From: Deltaproteobacteria bacterium
Lineage (GTDB): Bacteria > Desulfobacterota > GWC2-55-46
Direction: 5' to 3'
Assembly (NCBI GenBank): GCA_016218095.1
Contig: JACREV010000088.1
Location: 1 to 25,803 of the forward strand
Length of the DNA stretch: 25,803 nt
Below, one piece after another: positions 16,344 through 23,624 of the stretch. Made by a program: the position numbers and the translations under genes. The notes beneath the pieces were generated by a model, which saw nothing but the letters and a program-made list of their open reading frames with translations, searched no databases and was not told the DNA's origin. Positions within the stretch are counted from its first letter, which is position 1. Each line of letters opens with the position of its first letter.

Positions 16344-19300
16344 TGCGCTCGTTGACAGGGAGGCGCGCGCGGAGGCGCTCGACCCCGCGCTCTCATTTCT
16401 CGTAGCGGCCCCCGCGGGGTCAGGTAAGACCGAGCTCCTCATGCAGAGGTTCTTGACGCTCCTCGCCCTGGTGGAGAAGCCCGAGGAGATACTCGCGCTC
16501 ACGTTCACCCGAAAGGCCGCGGGCGAGATGCAAAGGCGCATTATCTCCGCCATAAGAAAGGCGCAAGATTGCGCCGAGCCCCTGGAGCCCCACGAGGCAA
16601 AGACGCTTGGACTAGCGAAGAAGGCGCTCGAGCGCGACCGCGCCCTCAATTGGGACCTCGTCAACAACCCGGGGAGGCTCAAGGTCCTCACAATCGATTC
16701 GCTCTGCTCGTCGATTGTGAGGCTGACTCCCATGCTCTCGCGGATCGGCGGGCTCTTGAATATCGCGGAGAACCCGGCAGAGCTCTACGAGGAGGCGGCG
16801 AAGAGGACGGTGCTTATGGCGGAGGACGACGGTCTTGCCGGAGAGGCCGTGAGAAAGGCCTTGAGGCACCTGGACAACTCCGTCGCCGCGCTAACCAAAA
16901 GGCTCGTCATAATGCTCGGCAGACGTGACCAGTGGCTCCGTCACATAAGGCGCGGGGCAGGGGAAGAGGAGTTGAAGGCCGTACTCGAAGGGTCTCTGAA
17001 AAGGCTCGTAGTCCACATCTTGACGGAGATAAGGGCGGCCCTTGGGGGAAAGGACCTAAGCGCGGTCTTCGCCGCCGCGCGCTACGCTTCCACCCACATG
17101 CCTGATGAGTCCAAAACCAATATGAATATAGGGGCGCTCGCAGGGATAAAGGCGCTCCCGGAGGCCTCGATCGAGGCGCTCCCGGTCTGGCGCGGGATCG
17201 CAGAGCTCTTATTGACCCAGAAGGGCGAGCTCAGAAGCGCCTATAACAAGACCACGGGTTTCCCGCTTGAAAAGAAAAAAGAGTGGCTTGGTTTAAAAGA
17301 CGGCATCAAAGAGTTTCTTGATGCGGAGAGGGGTGATCTGCCTTTTATTGAAGCGCTCGGCAAGATTACCTCCCTCCCCGACCCCTCGTACGACAATGAC
17401 GAGTGGGAGATACTCGACGCGCTCATGCTCCTCCTCCCGATATCCGAATCCAGGCTGACCGAGGTCTTCGCGGAAGAAGGCGCGGTAGACTTTCAGGCGG
17501 TCTCGATGGCGGCGATAGAGGCGCTCGGGGCGGAAGACGCGCCTTCGGACCTCATGCTCCTGCTCGACATGAGGCTCAAGCACATACTGGTCGACGAGTA
17601 CCAGGATACATCGGCGACCCAATTGGGGCTCCTTAAGGCGCTCACGCGCGGCTGGACCGACAACGACGGCAGGACGCTCTTCGTAGTCGGAGACCCGATG
17701 CAGTCTATCTACCTCTTCAGGGAGGCGCAGGTAGGGCTCTTTATCGACGCGAAGGAACGGGGTGTGGGGGATGTAAGGCTCCGTCCTTTAAGGCTCCAGG
17801 CCAACTTCAGGTCGTTTGACAGTGTCGTGGACTGGGTGAACGGCGCGTTCGGACCGGCCTTCCCGGCGACTGAAGACGTCTTCACCGGCGCGGTATCGTA
17901 CTCGCCGTCGGTCGCGATCAAGACCGGCGACGGCGCGGTCGAGGCGGCCCTTTACGAAGGCAGGAACGACGCGATGGAGGCCGGGCGCGTAGTCTCCATC
18001 ATAAAATCGATAGAGAGGTCGGAATCCGTCGCGGTCCTATGCAGGTCGAGAAAGCACCTTGACGACACGATAGACCTCCTTAAGGCCGAAGGCATTCCGT
18101 TCAGGGCCGAGGCCTTTGACCCGCTCTCGGAGCGCGTCGTCGTCCGCGACCTCTCGATGCTTCTACGCGCGCTCAACCACCCCTACGACCGTGTCGCGTG
18201 GCTCTCGATCTTGCGCGCGCCGTGGTGCGGTCTGTCTCTCCCCGACATGCACGCGCTCTGCATGAACGACGGGGCAAGCCCGGTCTTGACGCTCATTAAC
18301 GACGATGAAAGGCTCTCGAGGCTCTCAACGGACGGGCGCGAGAGGGTCTTTAGGATAAAGGAGAAGCTCTCGATGGCGCTTCCCCTCTGGGGAAGGAGGA
18401 CGCCGAGGGAGGTATTGGAAGGGCTATGGATAGACCTCGGCGGCCCGGCATGCGTGGAGGACGCCTCCGGGATGGGGGACGCAGAGGAGTTTTTATCCCT
18501 TATAGAAGAGATGACCGTCGCCGGTGCGCTCGACCCCTTGAAAAAGCTCGATGAGAGGCTCTCGAGGCTCTATGCCGGGTCCGGGCCGATGGAGGCGAAC
18601 GTCGACCTCATGACCATACACAAGGCCAAGGGTCTCGAGTTCGACCACGTGATACTCCCTGGGCTCGGGAGGTACGCCAAAGGGGAGGATAAGAAGCTGC
18701 TCCTCTGGATGGAGAGGGGAGACGACCTCCTCCTTGCGCCGGTCGAGAGGAAGAACGGGGCCGAGAGCCCCATATACGATTTCTTGAAGAAAATAAACCG
18801 CGAGAAGTCCGCGCATGAGGAAAAGAGGGTCTTCTATGTGGCGGCGACGCGCGCGAGGAAGAGGCTCTATCTCTCCGGCCACCTGAACGTGGACCGGAAA
18901 GACGGGACTCTTCTGCCTGACAGGAGGTCGCTCTTATCCGTCATCGACCACGCCCTCGGGCTCGATACGATAGCAAGCGCGGAGGCGAAAGAGGCCGAAG
19001 CCCCTCGGAGGCGCGCCTTGAAGAGGCTGCCCCTTTCGTGGGAGAGGGTAGAACCCGCCGCTCCGCTCGCTTCCGCCCTTCCGGCGCTTAAGGTAACGGC
19101 GCCGCCTGAGCCGGAGTTCTACTGGGCGGGCGAGTCCGCAAGACACCTCGGCACCGTCGTGCACCGGTATCTTTGCGAGATAGCGCGCTCTTCATTGGAA
19201 GGGTGGGATGAGAGGCGCTTAAGGGGAGAGTCGGCAAGGATGGTCTCGATGCTCCGGACCCTCGGGGTCCCGGCGAACGAGGCGCTCCGCATCGCGCCTC

Positions 19301-19641
19301 GCGCAGTCGATATACTCGGAAGGGCCTTAAAGGACGAGAGGGGGAGATGGATACTCGGGAGGCGCGAGGAGGGGAGGGTCGAGTGGCCCGTCTCCGGCGT
19401 AGTCAAGGGCGAGGTCGTACACGCCGTGATCGACAGGACGTTTGTGGATAATGGGGTGCGCTGGGTCATCGACTACAAGACCGGCGTGCACGAGGGCGGC
19501 TCGCTCGACGAGTTCCTCGAGAACGAGAAGAAGAGGTACGCGCCACAGCTCGAGCGGTACGCGGAGCTCGTCGGGTCCGGCGAAGCCGTCGTCAAAAAGG
19601 GCATCTATTACCCCGCGCTCGGGGCGTTCATGGAGTTGTGA
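16312..19641 (+). CDS. addA: AddA-like UvrD/REP-family helicase-nuclease
   Basis: 1109 residues. An SF1A helicase with all core motifs: LVAAPAGSGKTELL (I, ~residue 33), ILALTFTRKAAGEM (Ia), HILVDEYQDTSATQ (II, ~429), VVGDPMQSIYLFREA (III), LQANFRS (IV), DLMTIHKAKGLEFDHVILPG (V) and RVFYVAATRARKRLYL (VI). A C-terminal RecB-type nuclease follows: GTVVHRYLCE, EVVHAVIDRTFVDNG, WVIDYKTG (~1053) and QLERYAEL. Two-nuclease AddAB enzymes unwind and cut both strands at breaks until a Chi-like site. The start ATG at 16312 has GGAGAGG upstream inside addB; an in-frame ATG at 16330 is a weaker choice. No recD or recC is seen here, which supports an AddAB rather than a RecBCD system. Confidence 0.9.
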   Translation: MTSKERMTVSDALVDREARAEALDPALSFLVAAPAGSGKTELLMQRFLTLLALVEKPEEILALTFTRKAAGEMQRRIISAIRKAQDCAEPLEPHEAKTLGLAKKALERDRALNWDLVNNPGRLKVLTIDSLCSSIVRLTPMLSRIGGLLNIAENPAELYEEAAKRTVLMAEDDGLAGEAVRKALRHLDNSVAALTKRLVIMLGRRDQWLRHIRRGAGEEELKAVLEGSLKRLVVHILTEIRAALGGKDLSAVFAAARYASTHMPDESKTNMNIGALAGIKALPEASIEALPVWRGIAELLLTQKGELRSAYNKTTGFPLEKKKEWLGLKDGIKEFLDAERGDLPFIEALGKITSLPDPSYDNDEWEILDALMLLLPISESRLTEVFAEEGAVDFQAVSMAAIEALGAEDAPSDLMLLLDMRLKHILVDEYQDTSATQLGLLKALTRGWTDNDGRTLFVVGDPMQSIYLFREAQVGLFIDAKERGVGDVRLRPLRLQANFRSFDSVVDWVNGAFGPAFPATEDVFTGAVSYSPSVAIKTGDGAVEAALYEGRNDAMEAGRVVSIIKSIERSESVAVLCRSRKHLDDTIDLLKAEGIPFRAEAFDPLSERVVVRDLSMLLRALNHPYDRVAWLSILRAPWCGLSLPDMHALCMNDGASPVLTLINDDERLSRLSTDGRERVFRIKEKLSMALPLWGRRTPREVLEGLWIDLGGPACVEDASGMGDAEEFLSLIEEMTVAGALDPLKKLDERLSRLYAGSGPMEANVDLMTIHKAKGLEFDHVILPGLGRYAKGEDKKLLLWMERGDDLLLAPVERKNGAESPIYDFLKKINREKSAHEEKRVFYVAATRARKRLYLSGHLNVDRKDGTLLPDRRSLLSVIDHALGLDTIASAEAKEAEAPRRRALKRLPLSWERVEPAAPLASALPALKVTAPPEPEFYWAGESARHLGTVVHRYLCEIARSSLEGWDERRLRGESARMVSMLRTLGVPANEALRIAPRAVDILGRALKDERGRWILGRREEGRVEWPVSGVVKGEVVHAVIDRTFVDNGVRWVIDYKTGVHEGGSLDEFLENEKKRYAPQLERYAELVGSGEAVVKKGIYYPALGAFMEL

Positions 19642-19761
19642 CTTCCTGCGGTCGGCCCCGCCCGATTAAGCGCTAAATATTTTCCGTTTTCCGTCGAAGA
19701 GTAAACTCAAGCGGGCGGCGCGGATCAGGAGGGCGCGGGACAGGGGAGGCGTCTTTAAACG

Positions 19762-19884
19762 GGGTCTTTCTTTAATTTTGAAACTCGTTTTCAAGACCCG
19801 CCCTTGCCTTTTTCCTTCATTTCTGGTAAGTTGCATGAAAATATCCGTCCACCTTTGAGACACGGGCCGTGACGGCGCGGCCCG
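19762..19884 (+). other. Stem-loops in spacer between addA and the lipoprotein gene
   Basis: The 287-bp spacer 19642-19928 holds no supported gene. Two hairpins stand out: gggtctt (19762-19768) with aagaccc (19793-19799), which has an AT-rich inner part and could end addAB transcription weakly, and cgggccg (19863-19869) with cggcccg (19878-19884), which lies in the likely leader of the lipoprotein mRNA. No known riboswitch consensus was recognised. Confidence 0.3.
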
Positions 19885-19928
19885 GTTCCGCAACAAGACG
19901 GCGGGACAAAAACCGAAGGAGGTCTTGT

Positions 19929-21524
19929 ATGAGGCGTACGGAAAAGGCGTTGTTGTTTCTCCTTTCGATCACCTGCGCTCTTGCGCTGGGGAGCTGTAGC
20001 GGAGGCGGCGACGGCGGCAGTAGCAGTGGAGGCGGCGAAGAGACCCCCGCGCCGACAGCCGAGGTCTCAGACGCGTTCCCCACAACACTTGCGGTCTCGT
20101 CTCCTTTCGAGCTTGTCTCGTCCGGGGCGTCCGTAAAATCTTCCGCCAAGGCGTTCACGTCAGGGTATTCGAGCATCACGTCCGAGATAAGCGCGATACT
20201 CTCCGGCACCTCCATCGCTTCCTGTACCTTCGACCCGCAGTCCTTCCTCGCTAAGCCCTCGAGGGCCGAGTGCTACGGCCCGACTATGGACTATGAGGAC
20301 CACCCCGACGGGACGACACCCAATAATGGTCAACTCCCCTCGGGCGACATGGGGATATGGAAAGAGACCGAATCTACCGGAGAGGCCTGCGCCGCGGCTG
20401 AGCTCAACTCTCAGATGGAGGGGGTGAGCTTCCAGACGACCGCCGCGATGACGAGTGTCGCCGCGATGGTATGCACGGCCAACGTCAACGGCTCCTGGCC
20501 TCCGGCGGCGGGCGCGTCCATCGACCTGACGACGCTGGCGACCCCGATATCCGCGGTTAACGTCGTATTCAACACCGCCACCATCACGCTCGACTCGACC
20601 GGGACCGTCTGGGTATACGACCTCGACTTCGTCTACACCGACCCCTCGACCTCGACCCCGCACGATATCTCAGTCCAGCTCAGCCACGAGGACACTTCCA
20701 CGGGAGGCAGGGGCAGGTTCACCTACGTCGCCGACGATACCTTTACGGGCGGCAACTGTTCGAGCTCGGACGTTACGCTTAACGGCTCGCTCGTCTACGA
20801 CACCTCAGGGACCGACGTAGACCTCCAGTCGAGGTTAGGGTACTTCTGCGGCCACGGCTCCGCGGGCGTGGGTAGCGACGGGCTCGTCGACCCGTCCTAC
20901 AAGTACCCGACGTACGCAACAGGCTGGGGGAACAACTTCAGCATATTCACCGCCAACTTCGATTCATCCACGCTCGCCGGGCAGTACTCGTACAGGTGGC
21001 AGGCCGGGCCGAACGACTCCAACAGCAGGGTCTTCAACATCGGCGTGAACGCGACGACCCCGCTCACCGGAGAGGCTTGGTTCGGCTTCGGCGAGCCCGT
21101 GACGGTGTCGAACGAGTGCATCGACGGCTTCTACTGCAGTTGGGCCGGTCCCGGGTTTACTCATACGATGTCGAACTACGCCCAGAGACAGCACGTGACG
21201 CTCAATGCGACGACGGGCCTTGTGGAGCCGACGAATTCGGCGGCGAGCGACATCACCTACGCGCCGACGAACGCCTGCACCTACGACGGGACCGGGTCGT
21301 TCAAGTACGACAGGGACCTGGACACGGACCTGACGGATGAGACCGCGGCGACGAACGTAGTGACCGATCCTGCGACGACCGGGCTTCTCTTCGACCTCTA
21401 TGCCGCGCAAGACGTGGACGGCGACGGGAACGCGACGATGTGCGAGACCATTGCAGACAGGGGCATAAGCGCGCCGACAGCGCCAGCATATACCAACGCT
21501 TATACCGGCCCGGCGCACCCCTGA
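19929..21524 (+). CDS. Cys-rich outer-membrane-type lipoprotein of unknown function
   Basis: 531 residues from ATG 19929, chosen because AAGGAGG lies 6-7 nt upstream and the product begins with a lipoprotein signal: MRRTEKALLFLLSITCALALGSC, lipobox LGSC with lipidated Cys23. Ser at +2 predicts the outer membrane. A low-complexity Gly/Ser linker (SGGGDGGSSSGGGEE) follows. The mature part is Thr/Ser/Asp-rich, probably beta-rich, with about 11 further Cys (e.g. SNECIDGFYCSW) that could form disulfides. Near the C terminus DVDGDGNATMCE resembles a Ca-binding Asp loop. No family is recognised. It is followed by a strong terminator and stands alone between the addAB pair and a cytochrome c gene. 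A surface or periplasm-facing structural or binding role is possible but not shown. Confidence 0.8.
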   Translation: MRRTEKALLFLLSITCALALGSCSGGGDGGSSSGGGEETPAPTAEVSDAFPTTLAVSSPFELVSSGASVKSSAKAFTSGYSSITSEISAILSGTSIASCTFDPQSFLAKPSRAECYGPTMDYEDHPDGTTPNNGQLPSGDMGIWKETESTGEACAAAELNSQMEGVSFQTTAAMTSVAAMVCTANVNGSWPPAAGASIDLTTLATPISAVNVVFNTATITLDSTGTVWVYDLDFVYTDPSTSTPHDISVQLSHEDTSTGGRGRFTYVADDTFTGGNCSSSDVTLNGSLVYDTSGTDVDLQSRLGYFCGHGSAGVGSDGLVDPSYKYPTYATGWGNNFSIFTANFDSSTLAGQYSYRWQAGPNDSNSRVFNIGVNATTPLTGEAWFGFGEPVTVSNECIDGFYCSWAGPGFTHTMSNYAQRQHVTLNATTGLVEPTNSAASDITYAPTNACTYDGTGSFKYDRDLDTDLTDETAATNVVTDPATTGLLFDLYAAQDVDGDGNATMCETIADRGISAPTAPAYTNAYTGPAHP

Positions 21525-21549
21525 CGGGCCTGTTTTTTTTCAGCCTCAG

Positions 21550-21584
21550 GCCGGGCCGCCCTTCGGGCGGCCCGGCTTTTTTTT
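21550..21584 (+). terminator. Strong rho-independent terminator of the lipoprotein gene
   Basis: A 12-bp perfect GC stem (21550-21561 with 21565-21576) with a short ttc loop is followed directly by eight T residues (21577-21584). It lies 25 bp after the lipoprotein stop. Confidence 0.95.
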
Positions 21585-21682
21585 GTCCCTTGAGCCGCGC
21601 CCTGGTGCTCCAGTATCCCCGGGAATCTGATAGAATCTATTTAAAACAGGTTTACTGATCAATAACTCAAGCGGGGGTGGAT

Positions 21683-22015
21683 ATGAAAAAGACGATCATC
21701 GGGTCCATGGCGCTTTCAATTGCGCTGTCAATCTCAGGCGCGGCCTTCGCCGCCGACGGCCCGGCCGTTTACAAGGCCAAGTGCGCCGCGTGCCACGGCG
21801 CGGATGGGCAGGGGACCGCGATGGCCCCGGCGTTCAAGGGTAGCGAATACATGAAGACCGCCAAGGACGCCGAAATAGCCGATGTCATAACAAAGGGCAG
21901 GGAGGGCGCGGCGAAGAAGTACAAGCAGTTCGCCATCGGGATGCCCAAGCAGGCTCTTGCGGAGGACGAGGTAAAGGCCGTGACGGACCACCTGAGGACG
22001 CTCGCGGCGAAGTAG
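21683..22015 (+). CDS. Small periplasmic class I cytochrome c
   Basis: 110 residues from ATG 21683 (GGGGGTGG just upstream; an in-frame GTG at 21677 would overlap that site). The signal peptide MKKTIIGSMALSIALSISGAAFA is followed by AD, giving a mature protein of ~87 residues. KCAACHG is the single c-type haem site (CxxCH), near the N terminus, and the Met in FAIGMPKQAL is the likely sixth ligand; AVTDHLRTLA forms the last helix. This order fits monohaem electron carriers of the cytochrome c553/c5 type. It probably shuttles electrons between inner-membrane complexes and terminal or periplasmic oxidoreductases; the partner is not nearby. It is flanked by terminators on both sides and is probably monocistronic. 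Confidence 0.93.
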   Translation: MKKTIIGSMALSIALSISGAAFAADGPAVYKAKCAACHGADGQGTAMAPAFKGSEYMKTAKDAEIADVITKGREGAAKKYKQFAIGMPKQALAEDEVKAVTDHLRTLAAK

Positions 22016-22028
22016 TTTTTTTAAATAC

Positions 22029-22070
22029 AAAAACAGAACGCCAGGCCTTCCGGCCTGGCGTTCTGTTTTT
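22029..22070. terminator. Bidirectional rho-independent terminator
   Basis: A 19-bp perfect stem (22029-22047 with 22052-22070), loop ttcc, has an A-run on the left and a T-run on the right. It serves the cytochrome c gene on the plus strand and the convergent secreted-protein gene on the minus strand. Confidence 0.95.
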
Positions 22071-22170
22071 GATACTGGTTTTAATTCGATTTTGGCCTAT
22101 TATGTTATCGGCCTTGCTTTCAACCGGTTTAGGTTTTGATTTTTATTTCCTCAACATAAATTCAATCGGC

Positions 22171-22614
22171 TCAGTCGTGCCGCCCTTTGCCCTTTCCCCG
22201 CTCCCATCTGCGCTCTTTTTCCCACTTCCGCCAGTTCTTTTTGAGCTGGCCATAGGGTATCTTTTCATGGCCGGGCGGGACTTTCCTGTAGTCAGGAGGG
22301 AGCCTTAAGAGCACACGGGGGACCTTTCCGATCTCTATGGCTACCCACGGGTCGCCGAACTCGGGAGCCCTGTACCATCTGCCCTTGTGCGGCCTCCACC
22401 AATAGCCGCGGTAGAAGAACGCGTCGTCATCGACATCAGGGGCGAAGTATATGTAAGTCCCCGGGATAACGACCACAGCGGGTGGAGGCGTCTTCACCAC
22501 AACAGCTGGAGGTACTTTTATTCCTATATTTATATTAATTTCCGATTTCGCCGCCGAGGAAGTGAACAACAGCGTTATTACAGCAACGGCGAGCGCCAAC
22601 GAGCCCTTTTTCAT
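22171..22614 (-). CDS. Small secreted Trp/Arg-rich protein, function unknown
   Basis: 147 residues. MKKGSLALAVAVITLLFTSSAAKS is a signal peptide. The mature part begins with beta-like repeats (ININIGIKVPPAVVV, TPPPAVVVIPGTYIYF), then carries FFYRGYWWRPHKGRWYRA and ends in a strongly basic, Trp-containing tail (KKNWRKWEKERRWERGKGKG). The Y-x-G-YWxRP-x-GxWYR motif recurs in small exported proteins of Gram-negative bacteria, several known only as hypothetical. AGAGGGA precedes the ATG. A hairpin tgtagc-aaaa-gctaca lies ~60 bp upstream. It is convergent with the cytochrome c gene and probably monocistronic. An envelope role is possible but unproven. Confidence 0.82.
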   Translation of the reverse strand: MKKGSLALAVAVITLLFTSSAAKSEININIGIKVPPAVVVKTPPPAVVVIPGTYIYFAPDVDDDAFFYRGYWWRPHKGRWYRAPEFGDPWVAIEIGKVPRVLLRLPPDYRKVPPGHEKIPYGQLKKNWRKWEKERRWERGKGKGRHD

Positions 22615-22710
22615 CCGTCCCTCTCGAGAGTCTTTTTATAAAAAAATATATCAGCGCGTACGCCACAAATCTGTAGCAAAAGCTACATCGGCCTGGTTTG
22701 AGGGCTCTCC

Positions 22711-22748
22711 AAAAGAAAAAGGAGTTAGCACATGTCGGCTAACTCCTT
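22711..22748 (-). terminator. Rho-independent terminator after the tRNA-Pro/tRNA-Arg unit
   Basis: An 11-bp stem aaggagttagc (22719-22729) / gctaactcctt (22738-22748) with an 8-nt loop is followed on the minus strand by a U-rich run (22720-22711). It begins 9 nt after the tRNA-Arg CCA. Confidence 0.88.
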
Positions 22749-22756
22749 GATTTTAC

Positions 22757-22833
22757 TGGCGCGCCTGGAGGGATTCGAACCCCCGGCCCACTGCTTAGAA
22801 GGCAGTTGCTCTATCCGACTGAGCTACAGGCGC
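22757..22833 (-). tRNA. tRNA-Arg (TCT)
   Basis: A full cloverleaf on the minus strand: acceptor GCGCCTG/CAGGCGC, D arm GCTCAGTCGGATAGAGC, anticodon stem ACTGC/GCAGT with loop CTTCTAA (anticodon TCT), T arm GGGGGTTCGAATCCC, discriminator G, and CCA encoded. It reads AGA/AGG codons; AGG is the favoured Arg codon in this window, so this tRNA should be in demand. Confidence 0.97.
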
Positions 22834-22843
22834 ATGAGATGAA

Positions 22844-22864
22844 TGGTCGGGGCGAGAGGATTCG
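22844..22864 (-). repeat. Duplicated 3' end of tRNA-Pro (21 bp)
   Basis: These 21 bases are identical to 22994-23014, the 3' end of tRNA-Pro including CCA, the whole acceptor 3' strand and half of the T arm. The rest of the tRNA is missing. The copies are direct repeats 150 bp apart with a GC-rich palindromic element between them, as expected for a crossover at a tRNA 3' end or an insertion that rebuilt it. Confidence 0.8.
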
Positions 22865-22976
22865 GCCTCGCTCGTCGGCTCCCGCCTCCTCACTCTGGCC
22901 GGGCCGCGTAGCTTACAGGGCGCCTCCCGGCGTCCTTCTTCCTCGCCCGCTCGGCGCTACGCGGCTTTCGAATCCT
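22857..22976. repeat. GC-rich palindromic repeat element (copy B) between two tRNA genes
   Basis: Terminal inverted repeats aggattcg (22857-22864) / cgaatcct (22969-22976) bound the element. An internal 10-bp inverted repeat gccgcgtagc (22903-22912) / gctacgcggc (22956-22965) can fold. On the minus strand the order AGGATTCGA..CGCGTAGCGC..GGGCGAG..GGAGGCGG..CGAATCC parallels copy A at 13376-13442. Plus-strand reading frames through it are tRNA- and repeat-derived artefacts. Confidence 0.6.
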
Positions 22977-22993
22977 TTCATTTCTATTAAAAC

Positions 22994-23070
<77 letters not shown>

Positions 23071-23083
23071 TATTGAATAGATT

Positions 23084-23112
23084 TTATTAACATACAGGCA
23101 GGCTTATTGCAA
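23084..23112 (-). promoter_or_regulatory. Sigma70-type promoter of the tRNA-Pro/tRNA-Arg unit
   Basis: On the minus strand TTGCAA (23112-23107), a 17-nt spacer and TAATAA (23089-23084) lie about 14 nt ahead of the tRNA-Pro 5' end. The -35 sits inside a small palindrome AGGCTT-GCAAT-AAGCCT. Confidence 0.6.
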
Positions 23113-23244
23113 GCCTTTTTAACCCGAGCCCCTGTTGCAGGGCTCCTCTTTAAACCGGAAATTTCTATTTAAAATAAGGGATTAAGGGCTGTTTTTGCCT
23201 TTAAAAACGGCAAAAGCCTATAAAGTGAGGTACTTAGAATTAGC

Positions 23245-23280
23245 TTGACAGTACGGCCTTTTTTGTATACTGTATACAAT
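23245..23280 (+). promoter_or_regulatory. TTGACA promoter with overlapping palindromic operator upstream of mdh
   Basis: A perfect -35 TTGACA (23245-23250) is followed by TATACT (15-nt spacer) or TACTGT (17-nt spacer). Over the -10 lies an exact inverted repeat: ttgtatac (23263-23270), one central base, gtatacaa (23272-23279). Palindromes of the TTGTATAC type are common targets of GntR-family repressors. A protein bound here would block RNA polymerase. The nearest downstream gene is mdh at 23625, so this probably controls the mdh-fumarase operon; no regulator gene is visible in the window. Confidence 0.6.
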
Positions 23281-23516
23281 AACAGGCACTTTCCTGCACT
23301 CGGGCTGTCTTGCGGCTTCTTTCGGACCGCGCCTGGATTGCAGGACAGGCGGTCGGCACGTAATCCGTATCTCATGCGCGGGCCCATATTTATCCCCGGC
23401 CCGCATCTCAAGCCTGTTGCAAGTATAACATGTACTCTCCACTCCGCGGCGTGAAATAGCCGTTGCGGGTCTTGTCTCTTTTGGGCCGGGTATTTTCGGC
23501 CCTCGCAATAAAAAGA
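23281..23516 (+). other. Long untranslated, structured leader between the promoter and the MITE-like element
   Basis: No supported gene. Three local stems are seen: ctgtcttgc (23305-23313) with gcaggacag (23340-23348, one G-U), gcgggcc (23378-23384) with ggcccgc (23398-23404), and gggccg (23483-23488) with cggccc (23497-23502). These could form a structured 5' UTR or a small RNA; no known riboswitch consensus was recognised. Upstream, 23113-23244 holds two more hairpins (gagccc...gggctc near 23127, and an AT-rich one near 23187-23219). Confidence 0.35.
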
Positions 23517-23595
23517 TTCAGGCTACTTCTAAAAATTAGATATTTTTTCTGACACAGAGATCAGGAAAAAGAACAATTTTTAGAGGTAGCCTTCA
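23517..23595. mobile_element. MITE-like 71-bp inverted-repeat element with TTCA flanking repeats
   Basis: Arms at 23521-23537 and 23575-23591 are 17-bp inverted repeats (ggctacttctaaaaatt; one G-U when folded). Inside them tttttctga pairs with tcaggaaaa (one G-U), so the whole 71 bases form one long hairpin with an 8-nt loop. The 4 bp on each side are identical (ttca, 23517-23520 and 23592-23595), as expected of a target-site duplication. The element is AT-rich against a GC-rich background. It is too short to encode anything, so it is probably a non-autonomous relic of an insertion sequence. It ends ~20 bp before the mdh Shine-Dalgarno and will be part of that mRNA. Confidence 0.65.
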
Positions 23596-23624
23596 GAAGG
23601 ATATCCGGTTCCAGGGAGGTTAAA

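Noticed and set aside
19869..19928. Twenty-residue N-terminal extension of the lipoprotein
   Set aside because: An Arg-rich extension would bury the signal peptide and lipobox; the strong AAGGAGG precedes ATG 19929.
19825..19928. Possible cyclic-di-GMP or other riboswitch ahead of the lipoprotein gene
   Set aside because: Hairpins are present, but the conserved aptamer bases of known classes were not found.
22069..22308. Plus-strand hydrophobic 79-codon frame
   Set aside because: It is antisense to the secreted-protein gene, and its hydrophobicity mirrors the charged tail of that gene; there is no ribosome binding site.
23218..23508. Minus-strand frame of 96 codons opposite the mdh leader
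   Set aside because: No Shine-Dalgarno, no domain, atypical composition, and it overlaps a promoter/operator on the other strand.
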